Shown here one piece after another: positions 1 through 8,912 of a DNA stretch of 64,000 nucleotides; within the stretch, counting starts at the first letter, position 1; every line of letters begins with the position of its first letter. Source of the stretch: Parabacteroides sp. PF5-9 (GTDB lineage Bacteria > Bacteroidota > Bacteroidia > Bacteroidales > Tannerellaceae); the NCBI RefSeq assembly GCF_029893105.1, contig NZ_JARXWG010000019.1, positions 35,375 through 99,374 of the forward strand, in the 5' to 3' direction. A program made the position numbers and the translations under genes. The notes below the pieces were generated by a model. The model ran no database searches and was not told where the DNA came from. It was given only the letters and a program-made list of their open reading frames with translations.

Positions 1-2037
1 GTTTACACTCAATACGTTTTGTTTATTGCGACCGAGCATCCACTCTTTACCGATAAGGGTGTTGACGATGTAATTGCGGTTGTACCGTGTGTTATGCCAC
101 TTGCCATCACCACCGCAGTAGCGCGAGTCGAAAAGAGAGGTAGTCACCATGTAATAGAGTCCGTGGGTCAGATATTTTTCAAAGGTGAGATCGACCCCGA
201 AATTCCGTCCTTTTCCTTTGTTCACCAACGGGTTTTCTACAAAAAAGTCTCTGCGGTTCAGAACCGAATACGAACTATCCGCCATTACCGGAACATCGAA
301 CAGGAATTGGATATACGGCTCGATTTTCAAGTGCATATCGTCGCTGATTTTATTATCATAGGTAAGCATGAGGTGATGTGACTTGGTAAATTTTAGCTTT
401 TTATTGGCCGTTTCGGCTGTTCCTTTCGTTTTCACAAAATAGACATCCATCTTCTCCATACGGCTGTATAATCCGTAGGCCATGGCAAAGGCGCTTTTGC
501 CGGATGCCTGCCAACGTAATGAGGCACGAGGCTCGATGGTCCATTCTTTGTTCAGAGTCATAGTCTGCGTATGTATCCCCGCACTTAAGTCTATTTTATC
601 GGTCAGGCCGATCAGCGATGAGTTGTAGGCAGATATCAGGTTGGTATTACCTTCTCCCATAGAGAAGTTCTCCATCGCATATCCTTCATGGGGCGCTAGG
701 TTGAAATTCATTTTATAAAAGAGTTTGGTATAGTTGATCCCTGTCATATTGGTAAAGCGCGAACTGATTTTTTTATTGAATGAGGTTTTGGCGATCAGGT
801 TGGTATATTCGTTTTTTGAATTGAGATACGGAGTTATATTCCCTGAATAATCCTTTACATCCATATTTGCGTCGCTTTTCGAATAGGTGGTGGCAATAGA
901 GGTTTTCCACTGGGCGTTATCACCCAAGAAGTAACGGTGGGTAATCCCTCCGGCAGCTATCGTCTGATCGGCATAGGAGAACTGTCTGTCATCCATCGTT
1001 TCCCACTTCTCTGTATTTTTTTCCGGAGTAACTTTATAGTCATCGATCAATGCAGTGGCCCACAGCGAGAATACGCCGGCTTTCCGCGTCGGGAAATTGA
1101 GTTTGAAATTCAAATCCTGGTAATCGATGGTTGAGCCTTCTTCTACTTCTCCCCCGAACTTGCTCAGTAGCGAGGTCGTGGAATAGCGGTAGTTAAAGAT
1201 ATAAGAGGCATTATATTTCTTGCTCAGAGGACCTTCCGATGCCACATCGATCCCCAATATTCCGGCCTGTAATGTGTGTTCATATTTTTGATTGTTTCCG
1301 TTACGCAGCCGCATATCAAAAACACCGGATACGGCATTACCATACTCTGCAGGAAAGGCTCCGGTAAGAAAATCGGAATTTCCCAGGATATTGCTACTCA
1401 GCGAAGAAAGGACTCCTCCTCCCAATACAGATATATCGGCAAAGTGATTGGGGTTGGGGATTTCCACATCTTCCAATCGCCACTGCAACAGGTGGGGTGC
1501 GTTGCCGTGTATGGATATCCCATTGTTGCCCGCACTGGGCGATACTCCGGCAAAGGAACTAGCCAGGCGAGCTGGGTCGTCCATACCTCCGGCATAACGC
1601 CTTGCCTCTTCCACACTCAGCATCCGTGCCCCCGAAAGAGCCATGGTATTCAACGGCTGATCTTTGTTGGTCTTATTGGTGACCACCACTTCACCCAGTT
1701 CCTGTATATTTTCCTTGAGTTGGATCTCCAGATACACCTCTTTTGCCGAGGTGACCATTATTTCACGGAATATAACCGACTCATATCCTATCGCAGTGGC
1801 CTGTACATCATGACGTCCGATCGGCACATTTTTCAATTCAAATTTTCCGTCCTCCTCGGTCGCACCTCCCATCAACGGAAGATCCAATAAGCCGATGGAA
1901 ATATAGGGTAAGGGTGCTCCCGAAGCCTTATCGACAACAATTCCACGGATAATCTGGGTTGGCACTTTGTCCTGAGCATTCACTGTCAGCGACAACAAAA
2001 AGAGACATAACAAACTCAATGGGTTCACAAATTTCAT
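1..2037 (-). CDS. TonB-dependent receptor / outer-membrane barrel protein, C-terminus cut off by window edge
   Basis: The reading frame is open from the ATG at 2037 to base 1 (679 codons) with no stop, so the C-terminal part of the barrel lies outside the window. Residues 1-21 form a signal peptide ending VNA before QDK. Residues about 29-105 look like a carboxypeptidase-regulatory-like domain (IIRGIVVDKASG to GEVVVTN). A plug-like stretch rich in Gly and Asn follows (FPAEYGNAVSGVFDMR), then alternating beta-strand sequence with many aromatic residues, as in TonB-dependent receptors. Such receptors import ligands across the outer membrane using TonB energy. No SusD partner is visible and the ligand cannot be told. 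A TACATTTG box lies 54-61 bases upstream. Family assignment is firm; substrate is unknown. Confidence 0.85.
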   Translation of the reverse strand, partial: MKFVNPLSLLCLFLLSLTVNAQDKVPTQIIRGIVVDKASGAPLPYISIGLLDLPLMGGATEEDGKFELKNVPIGRHDVQATAIGYESVIFREIMVTSAKEVYLEIQLKENIQELGEVVVTNKTNKDQPLNTMALSGARMLSVEEARRYAGGMDDPARLASSFAGVSPSAGNNGISIHGNAPHLLQWRLEDVEIPNPNHFADISVLGGGVLSSLSSNILGNSDFLTGAFPAEYGNAVSGVFDMRLRNGNNQKYEHTLQAGILGIDVASEGPLSKKYNASYIFNYRYSTTSLLSKFGGEVEEGSTIDYQDLNFKLNFPTRKAGVFSLWATALIDDYKVTPEKNTEKWETMDDRQFSYADQTIAAGGITHRYFLGDNAQWKTSIATTYSKSDANMDVKDYSGNITPYLNSKNEYTNLIAKTSFNKKISSRFTNMTGINYTKLFYKMNFNLAPHEGYAMENFSMGEGNTNLISAYNSSLIGLTDKIDLSAGIHTQTMTLNKEWTIEPRASLRWQASGKSAFAMAYGLYSRMEKMDVYFVKTKGTAETANKKLKFTKSHHLMLTYDNKISDDMHLKIEPYIQFLFDVPVMADSSYSVLNRRDFFVENPLVNKGKGRNFGVDLTFEKYLTHGLYYMVTTSLFDSRYCGGDGKWHNTRYNRNYIVNTLIGKEWMLGRNKQNVLSVN

Positions 2038-2090
2038 ATCATTTTTACTTTTAAGTTGATCTATTTTCTATTCCATTTATTTTTACGATG

Positions 2091-2098
2091 CAAATGTA
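2091..2098 (-). promoter_or_regulatory. Probable -7 promoter box of the TonB-dependent receptor gene
   Basis: The minus strand reads TACATTTG, matching the Bacteroides -7 consensus TAnnTTTG, about 55 bases before the ATG at 2037. No clear -33 TTTG is visible. Confidence 0.45.
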
Positions 2099-2455
2099 GA
2101 GGCTACGTAAAAGCTCTTTGGAAAATTGAGACGAACCGGGGCGTTTTTGAGACGGAAGGTGAAATTTGAGCAGATAAAATTGAAACAGTTATAAAAAAAA
2201 CAGTATCAGAAAGGAGAATATATTTGGTGTGAAAACAATAAAATCCGCGCTCATAGATAAAATCTATTAAAATTCCCGCAGAACAAGCTTTGTTTCGTTT
2301 TTAGGTTTCATTTTTTCGTTTTCATCGAAAAAGTGAAACACCCCAGTCTGATAATGTGCAAATTTGTGGTTGATAATTGGTTTAAAATAAGACAAATATA
2401 GATGTCTTGTTTTGAATATTTCTTTCTGATACCAATAACTACTTAATTGTTTAAG
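2099..2455. other. Divergent intergenic stretch, no gene seen
   Basis: AT-rich sequence between the receptor gene (-) and the porin-like gene (+). There is no convincing ORF, RNA gene or terminator hairpin. The + strand promoter of the porin-like gene could not be assigned. Confidence 0.5.
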
Positions 2456-3502
2456 ATGATGAAATTAGTAAAGAAAAGTTCTCTTTTTATGAAAAGATTA
2501 TTCTTGTTATCCTTTTTGACAGTACTAATCCCTTCTGTTCATGCGCAGGATTTAAGAAATTTAGAGTTATCGGGTAGTCCGATTGTAGTTGTTTTTGCTG
2601 ACTATACAGCCGGCTTAGGCAAAGCAAATGACGTCTCGGGGTTCAATCTGACCCGTTCTCGTTTAGGTTACCAGTTACAGATAGGGAATGCTTTGAAAGC
2701 AACAACCGTATTGGATATTAACGCGAATAGTGAAGCGATCCGTACAGTCAACTTCCATTATGTGATGCTCGAATGGGCATATAAGAACCTGACGCTTGGG
2801 GGCGGTATGATTGCTTTGGCTCAGTTTGGTGTGGCGGAGGCTTTTTGGGGAAGACGTTATATTGAGAAGTCATTTCAGGATCTGAATGGTTTCGGTTTTG
2901 ATTCCGATCTGGGAGTTATAGCCAAATATAAGTTTGCCGACTGGCTAAGTGCTGATTTTTCCCTGACAAATGGGGAGGGTACGATGAAGTTGAATACCAA
3001 CAATTCCAATAAGTATGCTTTAGGGTTAACCGTTCAACCGTTGGAAGGTCTTTTCATACGGGCGTATGGTGATGTTTTTACCCAAAGTGAAGATCTTTAT
3101 CCGGCGTATGCATTGGCTGAAAACGCATCATTTAAGAGTCAGCGTACAGTGGCTGTCTTTGCCGGTTATCGGAATGAACACTTCTCATTGGGGGCTGAGT
3201 TCAACAAACAATTCAATCGTTCATTTATTGACGGATGTGATTATCAGGGTTATTCGGTATATACCGGTGTTCCGCTAAGCAGTAAGGTTGAGTTGTATGG
3301 CCGTTATGACTATGTGGATACGGATACTCCCGAAGGTATTACTTATGATTGGTTATCAGTTGCCAATAAGAATACACTTATTGCCGGATTGGAATATCAT
3401 CCGATCAAGCAACTGTATGTTTCGCCCAATTATCGCTATATTGAACCTCTTTATGGGGATGGTTTTCACGCGATTAGTTTAAATCTGGGCTTTAGCTGGT
3501 AA
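2456..3502 (+). CDS. Porin-like outer-membrane beta-barrel protein
   Basis: This is an exported protein of about 348 residues. The reading frame opens upstream at a TTG (2447), but the ATG pair at 2456/2459 is the more likely start. The signal peptide ends in PSVHA before QDLRN, so mature Gln is at +1. The rest is a series of amphipathic beta-strands with short Gly/Asn/Asp turns (LGGGMIALAQFGVAEAFWG, VELYGRYDYVDTDTP) ending in NLGFSW, a C-terminal aromatic residue typical of outer-membrane barrels. It resembles phosphate-selective/OprP-like porins in general character, but I cannot name a family with confidence. It lies 42 bases before the aquaglyceroporin gene on the same strand, suggesting a shared uptake role for a small solute. 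Confidence 0.7.
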   Translation: MMKLVKKSSLFMKRLFLLSFLTVLIPSVHAQDLRNLELSGSPIVVVFADYTAGLGKANDVSGFNLTRSRLGYQLQIGNALKATTVLDINANSEAIRTVNFHYVMLEWAYKNLTLGGGMIALAQFGVAEAFWGRRYIEKSFQDLNGFGFDSDLGVIAKYKFADWLSADFSLTNGEGTMKLNTNNSNKYALGLTVQPLEGLFIRAYGDVFTQSEDLYPAYALAENASFKSQRTVAVFAGYRNEHFSLGAEFNKQFNRSFIDGCDYQGYSVYTGVPLSSKVELYGRYDYVDTDTPEGITYDWLSVANKNTLIAGLEYHPIKQLYVSPNYRYIEPLYGDGFHAISLNLGFSW

Positions 3503-3544
3503 ATCGGCAGAATAGATTCATTCGTTCATTCAAAAATAACTTAT

Positions 3545-4357
3545 ATGAATTCAAAAGAACTTTTAGGCGAATTATTAGGCACATTTATTCTGGTGCTTTT
3601 TGGTTGTGGTTCTGTGGCTGTTGCGGTACTGTTCGGTGAGTATACCGGTATATTCCAGATCGGAATGGCATGGGGCGTAGGAGTGATGCTGGCTATTTAT
3701 CTGACCCGGTATTTATCGTGTGCACATCTGAATCCGGCGGTGACAGTCGGTATGGTGATCAGCAAGCGAATGTCTGCCCGTAAGTTACCGGGGTATCTGG
3801 GTGCTCAGCTTATAGGTGCAATCATTGCCGGTTTTACAATCTACTTGCTTTTTTCTCCCTCTATTGCAGCTTATGAAAGTACTCATGGCATTGTCAGAGG
3901 AACCACCGATTCGATGCTGACGGCTAAAATGTTTGGTGAATACTATGCGATCCCTGGTGGAACTGCTGTTGTCTCCATGCCGTTGGCGATTGCAGCCGAA
4001 ACATTCGGTACATTCCTGTTGGTACTGTTTATTTTTGCCTTGACGGAAGGGTGTAATGTCGGACGGCCCAGTGATGCTTTGGCACCGGTGTTTATCGGGT
4101 TAACGGTTGCTTCGATTATTTTCCTGATCGCTCCCCTTACACAGGCTGGTCTGAATCCGGCACGCGACTTCGGTCCGCGTCTGGTAGCCTGGATGATGGG
4201 ATGGGGGAGTGCCGCATTTCCCGACAGTAACGGTGGGTTCTTCTGGGTTTATATTTTAGGGCCGGTTATCGGAGGAGTATTTGCCGCTTATTTCTTTGTG
4301 TATGTGGTCGAACCGGTGATGAAAAAGGAGTCAAGGTCTTGTGATTGTGATAAATAA
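3545..4357 (+). CDS. glpF: Aquaglyceroporin (MIP family, glycerol-facilitator type)
   Basis: This 270-residue inner-membrane channel has six transmembrane segments and two re-entrant NPA half-helices. The first motif is HLNPAVTVG and the second is GLNPARDFGPR. The Asp after the second NPAR is the mark of the glycerol-facilitator subgroup rather than water-only aquaporins, and the extended loop before the last helix (AWMMGWGSAAFPDSNGG) is also GlpF-like. The family passively conducts glycerol and related small neutral solutes, sometimes including metalloid hydroxides. No glycerol kinase or glycerol-3-phosphate dehydrogenase is nearby; the neighbours are a porin-like barrel and a CobW GTPase. 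The C-terminal tail ends SCDCDK, a small Cys pair not usual for GlpF. Function is sure as a MIP channel; the substrate is inferred. Confidence 0.92.
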   Translation: MNSKELLGELLGTFILVLFGCGSVAVAVLFGEYTGIFQIGMAWGVGVMLAIYLTRYLSCAHLNPAVTVGMVISKRMSARKLPGYLGAQLIGAIIAGFTIYLLFSPSIAAYESTHGIVRGTTDSMLTAKMFGEYYAIPGGTAVVSMPLAIAAETFGTFLLVLFIFALTEGCNVGRPSDALAPVFIGLTVASIIFLIAPLTQAGLNPARDFGPRLVAWMMGWGSAAFPDSNGGFFWVYILGPVIGGVFAAYFFVYVVEPVMKKESRSCDCDK

Positions 4358-4387
4358 AGAAAATAGTAATCATTTAGAATCAGAAAT

Positions 4388-5479
4388 ATGAAAACAACAA
4401 AATTAATTATTGCAGGTGGCTTTTTAGGAGCAGGTAAGACCACATTCCTTTGGCAGGTGGCACAACAGTTTATGCAACAGGGTTTACGTGTCGGACTGAT
4501 TACCAATGACCAGGCTCCTGAGTTGGTCGATAGCGAACTGTTGGCACTAAACAACCTGCAAGTGGCAGAGGTGAGTGGCAGTTGTTTCTGCTGTAACTTC
4601 AATGGTTTTACCGACGCCATTCAGCAGATACGGGAAGAGGTGGCTGCCGATGTGATTATTGCCGAGCCGGTAGGCAGCTGTGCGGATTTGTCGGCGACCA
4701 TTATGCAACCATTAAAACAGTACTGGAATCGTGAAGTGCAGGTCGCACCACTTTCTGTCTTGGCCGATCCTGTTCGTCTGGAAGCTATTCTGAATGGAGA
4801 GAATGGAGGATTACATCCGGATGCCGCATATATCTACCGCAAACAATTGGAAGAGAGTGATATCATCGTAATCAACAAAACAGACTTGCTGCATGCAGAG
4901 GAGTTGGATCGTCTAAAACAACAAACAGCGAAAACATTCCCAACGGCTACTCTTTTCACCGTTAGCGCCTTGTCGGGAGCAGGAATAGAAGCGTGGATCA
5001 AAGAAGTCACTACCGCTACGGAGGCCGGAAAACGGTTAGTCGATATGGATTATGATATCTATGCCAATGGCGAGGCTGTTTTGGGTTGGCTTAACGGCAC
5101 ACTGGTCTTGCGTGGTGAAGCAACCGATTGGGACGCATTTGCCAAAGCGTTATTGGCCGATCTTGCGTATATTTTCGACAATAATCAGTTGGCTGTAGGC
5201 CATGTGAAATTGATCGTAGAGAATGGTAAAAATTATATCGTAGGCAATCTGACCGGCTCGGCCGATACGGTTTCTCTTCGGGGTTCTGCGGGAAAAAGCG
5301 AAGTAGCCAAACTGATTGTCAATGCCCGGGTTGAAACAACTCCTGAGAATCTGGATCTGATCGTCAGGGAAACATTAGACCGAATGACCGGCGAAAAATG
5401 TACAACGGAAGTGCTGGCCTGGAGATATCTACAGCCCGGACGTCCTCAACCCACTCATCGGTTTACCGAGGTCGTCTAA
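4388..5479 (+). CDS. CobW/G3E-family P-loop GTPase (COG0523, metal chaperone-like)
   Basis: This 363-residue protein has the hallmarks of COG0523 G3E GTPases. A Walker A motif, GAGKTT, is at residues 14-19. A CxCC metal-binding motif (C66, C68, C69 in GSCFCCNF) and an NKTD guanine-specificity motif at 163-166 follow. The C-terminal third is more variable. The family uses GTP to insert or traffic metals such as Zn or Co, or to help activate corrinoid proteins; which one applies here is not evident. The gene starts 30 bases after the aquaglyceroporin and 72 bases before a radical SAM gene with its own promoter box. There is no nearby Zur-type operator or zinc-enzyme paralogue, which argues against a simple zinc-starvation role. 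Confidence 0.88.
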   Translation: MKTTKLIIAGGFLGAGKTTFLWQVAQQFMQQGLRVGLITNDQAPELVDSELLALNNLQVAEVSGSCFCCNFNGFTDAIQQIREEVAADVIIAEPVGSCADLSATIMQPLKQYWNREVQVAPLSVLADPVRLEAILNGENGGLHPDAAYIYRKQLEESDIIVINKTDLLHAEELDRLKQQTAKTFPTATLFTVSALSGAGIEAWIKEVTTATEAGKRLVDMDYDIYANGEAVLGWLNGTLVLRGEATDWDAFAKALLADLAYIFDNNQLAVGHVKLIVENGKNYIVGNLTGSADTVSLRGSAGKSEVAKLIVNARVETTPENLDLIVRETLDRMTGEKCTTEVLAWRYLQPGRPQPTHRFTEVV

Positions 5480-5492
5480 TCAAATAAAAGAG

Positions 5493-5534
5493 CCTGTTTG
5501 TTTTTCTTGTATTATCTTTGGAGAAACAAACAGG
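5493..5534. repeat. Perfect 11-bp inverted repeat enclosing a promoter box
   Basis: CCTGTTTGTTT (5493-5503) and AAACAAACAGG (5524-5534) are exact reverse complements with a 20-base centre that contains the TATCTTTG box at 5513-5520. No T-run follows the right arm, so this is more like an operator around a promoter than a terminator. Confidence 0.55.
5513..5520 (+). promoter_or_regulatory. -7 promoter box of the radical SAM gene
   Basis: TATCTTTG matches TAnnTTTG and lies 31 bases before the chosen ATG at 5552. This also argues against the longer ORF whose ATG at 5498 is upstream of the box. Confidence 0.6.
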
Positions 5535-5551
5535 TATTAAATTTTGAAAGA

Positions 5552-6511
5552 ATGAATGTATTAGCAAAAATCAGAAAAGGAGATTATACGTTAACAGAAG
5601 GGGAAGTTATCGAACTGCTGAAAATAGAGAATCTGAGTGATGATTTTTTTGAATTATTGGCGCTATCCAACCAGCTCTCCAGAAAAAAGTTCGGACAAAG
5701 AGGATATGTTTTTACCCAGATTGGCATTAATGCCGAGCCATGTCCGATCAATTGTGCGTTTTGCTCGATGGGAGCGGCCCATTATTCGATGGATTCACAA
5801 TGGGAAAAGACAGCCGGGGAGATCTGTTCGCAATTAGCCCACTTGCAAAAAGGGTATTTTGATGATTTCTTTTTGATGACAACAGCCGATTATCCGCAGG
5901 ACAAATTTCTTTCTGTCGGAAAAGCGGTGCGTCCGCTTTTGCGAAATGACCAAAAGTTGGTCGCCAATATCGGTGATTTTGATTTAGAGATGGCTCGCCA
6001 GTTAAAAGAAGCCGGTTTCACCGGAGTTTATCATATCAACCGGTTACGGGAAGGGGTGGATACAATGGCTGATCCGAAAGCGCGTGAGGCGACACTTCAG
6101 GCCGTTCAAGCCGCCGGATTGGAACTCTATTACTGTATCGAACCGATTGGTCCGGAACATACGTATGAAGAAATTACCGTAGAGATCCTGCGGGCACGTG
6201 ATTTAGAGATAGCCGTGATGGCCGCAATGCGTCGAACGGCCGTCAAAGGAACCCCTTTGTATGAACGGGGACAAATTTCGGCCGTAGAACTGACTAAGAT
6301 TGTGGCAGTAACCAATCTGGTTGTCAATCCTTCACGGGCGATGAATGTACATGAGCCGATACAGGCCGCACTGATGGCCGGGGTCAATCAACTCTATGCA
6401 GAGGTCGGAGCCAACCCTCGGGATACCGATAGTCATACCGAACAAAGTCGCGGATTCAATACCGAAGCCGCCTGGGGAATGTTGAATGAATTTGGATATG
6501 GGTATAAATAA
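5552..6511 (+). CDS. Radical SAM protein, biotin-synthase-like
   Basis: The start chosen is the ATG at 5552 (MNVLAKIRKGDYT), because a longer frame from 5498 begins upstream of the promoter box. The 319-residue protein has the [4Fe-4S] triad C64-x3-C68-x2-C71 within CPINCAFCSMG, followed by a TIM-barrel region with GVYHINRLREG and a late segment NPSRAMNVHEP. Overall layout resembles BioB/HydE/ThiH-type enzymes, which cleave S-adenosylmethionine to start radical chemistry. No biotin, thiamine or hydrogenase-maturation genes surround it, so it is probably not BioB itself. Its neighbour is a CobW-type GTPase, which hints at a metallocofactor or corrinoid-linked role. The exact reaction is unknown. 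Confidence 0.85.
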   Translation: MNVLAKIRKGDYTLTEGEVIELLKIENLSDDFFELLALSNQLSRKKFGQRGYVFTQIGINAEPCPINCAFCSMGAAHYSMDSQWEKTAGEICSQLAHLQKGYFDDFFLMTTADYPQDKFLSVGKAVRPLLRNDQKLVANIGDFDLEMARQLKEAGFTGVYHINRLREGVDTMADPKAREATLQAVQAAGLELYYCIEPIGPEHTYEEITVEILRARDLEIAVMAAMRRTAVKGTPLYERGQISAVELTKIVAVTNLVVNPSRAMNVHEPIQAALMAGVNQLYAEVGANPRDTDSHTEQSRGFNTEAAWGMLNEFGYGYK

Positions 6512-6700
6512 ACGGGATGTATTTCGTTTTGAGTAAGCTCTTTTTCGTTTTGGTCGGAAAAAGGAAGCGTGTACGGGAGGATTTGATAAATTTGAACGAC
6601 AAAACCGGTTAACTATACATTGCAAAATCAATTTTATAATAAGTTTGTGTTTCGTATTCTCATGATGGAACTTTAATCAAAAACAGAAGCCTTAACGCAG

Positions 6701-6741
6701 AAAACCGGGGTAATTTAATTGGTGTATTACCCCGGTTTTTT
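6701..6741 (+). terminator. Rho-independent terminator after the radical SAM gene
   Basis: ACCGGGGTAAT pairs with ATTACCCCGGT across a short loop and is followed by TTTTTT. It sits 190 bases after the radical SAM stop codon; no gene lies in the gap. Confidence 0.75.
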
Positions 6742-6888
6742 CTGTCTGCCGAAAGACATAAAACCTCAATATCCTTTCTTTTTTCGCTTTTAATCTCTTT
6801 TTTTTCGTGTTCTTCGTTTGTTGCGTATAAAAAATCGTGATAATTACCTATTTTGCAGCAGAATTAATCATCCTCATTTAGAGTCGCC

Positions 6889-7893
6889 ATGGATCTGTTA
6901 AAATATACATCAACAAAGCTTCTGGTTATCGCCTTTATTGGCGCCATTTTCATTATATATCCCAATATTGCCAGTTTGCCTTGGGAGTTGTCTTTTTTAG
7001 ATGAGTCGCAGCATTTCAAGCATTGGGTGCAGTTCTTTTTCAGATATCTGTTTTTTGTTGTGTTTATCTGGTTTCTATTGCGTTATAACTTATGGAAGAT
7101 CAAAGAACTTCCATTTAAGAATCGACTGTTTAAGACATTGTTGATCAGTACGCTGGCTTTTGTCCTGTTTCTGATTGTTATTTACTTCTGTTTTACGAAG
7201 AAGCTGCATTTTTCCATGGCGTTGTTTCAGTTCTCGGTCGTATGTATCATTTGTACATTTGTAGGGCATGTCTCGTTGTTGTATGCGGAGCAGATAAAAA
7301 GAGAGCAGGAGATCGAACGGTTAAAGACAGAAAATCTGCAAAGCCGTTACGATGCGTTAACCAATCAGATCAATCCACATTTCTTTTTCAACTCCCTGAA
7401 CGGACTCTCTGCCTTGATCCGTAAGAAGGATGATATCAAGACTCAGGAGTATGTCAACACCTTATCGGATGTCTTTCGGTATATTCTTCAGAGTGGAAAG
7501 AAAGGGCTGGTGTCATTGAGTGAGGAATTGAATTTTATATACTCTTTTCAGTATATGATGGAAGTGCGGTTTGCCAATAAGTTGTCGTTTGAGATAGAGG
7601 TGGCAGAGGAGAAATTAAACCTTAAAATTCCGGTGTTGTCATTACTCCCGTTGATCGATAATATTGTGGTGCATAACACGATTGACAGTGAGCATAAAAT
7701 GAATATACATATTTGTTTGAACGAACGCGATGAATTGGTCGTCTCTAATCCCGTCTATCCTAAGCTTATTCAGCCGGAGACCAATGGTACCGGTCTGAAA
7801 AATCTTGAAAACCGGTTTGCCCTCCTTCTGAATAAACAAATCAGAGTAGCGAACGACGATAATGTTTTTTATGTATACCTCCCTTTGGCATAA
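6889..7893 (+). CDS. LytS-type sensor histidine kinase, orphan
   Basis: This 334-residue membrane sensor has four or so N-terminal transmembrane helices (residues about 10-135), then a short coiled linker (QIKREQEIERLKTENL) and a His_kinase (LytS/YehU-type) domain with the phospho-acceptor H164 in NPHFFFNSLN. The ATPase half is present but atypical: the usual ENAIKHG-type N-box reads DNIVVHN, and a GTGLKNL glycine box remains. Such kinases normally phosphorylate a LytTR-type response regulator encoded next door. Here no regulator follows; the next gene starts 1.2 kb downstream. It may act with a regulator elsewhere. Family identity is clear, the signal is unknown. Confidence 0.85.
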   Translation: MDLLKYTSTKLLVIAFIGAIFIIYPNIASLPWELSFLDESQHFKHWVQFFFRYLFFVVFIWFLLRYNLWKIKELPFKNRLFKTLLISTLAFVLFLIVIYFCFTKKLHFSMALFQFSVVCIICTFVGHVSLLYAEQIKREQEIERLKTENLQSRYDALTNQINPHFFFNSLNGLSALIRKKDDIKTQEYVNTLSDVFRYILQSGKKGLVSLSEELNFIYSFQYMMEVRFANKLSFEIEVAEEKLNLKIPVLSLLPLIDNIVVHNTIDSEHKMNIHICLNERDELVVSNPVYPKLIQPETNGTGLKNLENRFALLLNKQIRVANDDNVFYVYLPLA

Positions 7894-8600
7894 CTAATAG
7901 AAGATTTTTACAGAGCTGATACCAATCAGATACCCATCTGTTTTCAATATCGAATCTCTTATTGAACAAATTGTCAAAATGTCAATTCAACCCCTTTTTA
8001 AAGCCATTATTTGGGTGAGGGGTGAGGCGCGTTTGTAAATATCGTCTTCTGATGGCGTTTGGCAAAAACAGAAAGCGTTTATTTTGCGACAAACGGTAGC
8101 TTGGTGAATGATTCGTAGAAAATGATGCCGATCATTTCGGCATCATTGTAACGTGATATTCCATTTGAGTAATAAATAGATATTTTGTTTTGTTTCAGTT
8201 TTTTGAGGCAATGAAAAGTGAATAAATGTAAAAACAGTCCGTTTTCTCTGTTTTCTCTTTACTCCTGAAAAATCATTACGATCCTTTTCCTGAATTATCT
8301 AAAAGATTTTTAAAATGATCACAATGATTGTTGATGCTCTTCTCAATGAAATTTGAAAATGATGTGGATGAAATGATGAAAAGTGGCTGTTTGACTCCAA
8401 AAAAAACGGGAATAATCGTGTTTTTGGCCTGAAATGAGTCGGAGTGAAGATTTGCGTGTTTTTTTAAAGGGTTGAAATGTGACAATATGTTATATTTTTG
8501 TTGTTTTTTGGTGTCTAAATGAATGTGTATTCGATCTGAAAACAGAGGGTTCAAATCGAAGAATATGTGAAGATGCAATATAGTGACCAGTGCTATCTGG
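7894..8600. other. Gene-free stretch with one strong hairpin
   Basis: About 700 bases of AT-rich DNA with no convincing coding frame. The only clear structure is a perfect hairpin at 8121-8147: AATGATGCCGA and TCGGCATCATT, 11 bp with a 5-base loop, not followed by a T-run. A small RNA cannot be excluded but nothing else supports one. Confidence 0.45.
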
Positions 8601-8757
8601 GTTCCTCTCCTGGCCAGGAGAGGGGTACCGCCGCTTGCGGGGGTGGAGAGGTTGTGTTTTAAAGTTAAATGTCTATTACTAAAACACTTGCAATACTCTC
8701 AACCACTCCACCGCTGCGGGGCAGCGGTCCCCCTCGCCTGTCCAGGCAAGGAGCTGA
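8601..8757. repeat. Pair of diverged inverted repeats, each itself hairpin-forming
   Basis: The left copy (about 8601-8661) and the right copy (about 8680-8757) are imperfect reverse complements of each other. The innermost arms are exact: GTGTTTTA at 8654-8661 and TAAAACAC at 8680-8687. The outer parts share a GC-rich pattern (GTGGAGAGGTTG versus the reverse complement of CAACCACTCCAC), and each copy contains a short palindrome such as CTCTCCTGGCCAGGAGAG. The GC-rich composition contrasts with the AT-rich surroundings. It looks like a degenerate dispersed palindromic element; its family is not known to me. Confidence 0.6.
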
Positions 8758-8801
8758 GAATGTCCACTTACTAATTTTAGAATGTCCACTTGCTAATTTT
8801 G
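8758..8801. repeat. Two tandem 22-bp direct repeats
   Basis: Two head-to-tail copies differ only by A/G at two positions; both start GAATGTCCACTT and end CTAATTTTA or CTAATTTTG. They directly abut the inverted repeat pair. Short repeated ends of this kind occur at IS21-family termini, but no transposase remains, so that origin is only a guess. Confidence 0.6.
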
Positions 8802-8912
8802 AAATATTCAAACATTACACAATATAAAGATCACACAAACTGTTCCCATCTTCCAATCTTACCCTACTTGATATTTATTCGTTATAACCCACCGTGAGTT
8901 GTGTTGGGATGA

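Noticed and set aside
19..1890. Plus-strand ORFs of 65-204 codons opposite the receptor gene
   Set aside because: They are antisense to a long, well-supported TonB-dependent receptor frame and show no domain pattern.
5493..5534. Terminator for the CobW gene
   Set aside because: The stem has no T-run, and its loop holds a promoter box; an operator is more likely.
8583..8774. 63-codon ORF in the gene-free region
   Set aside because: It lies entirely in the inverted and direct repeats; the reading frame arises from GC-rich palindromes.
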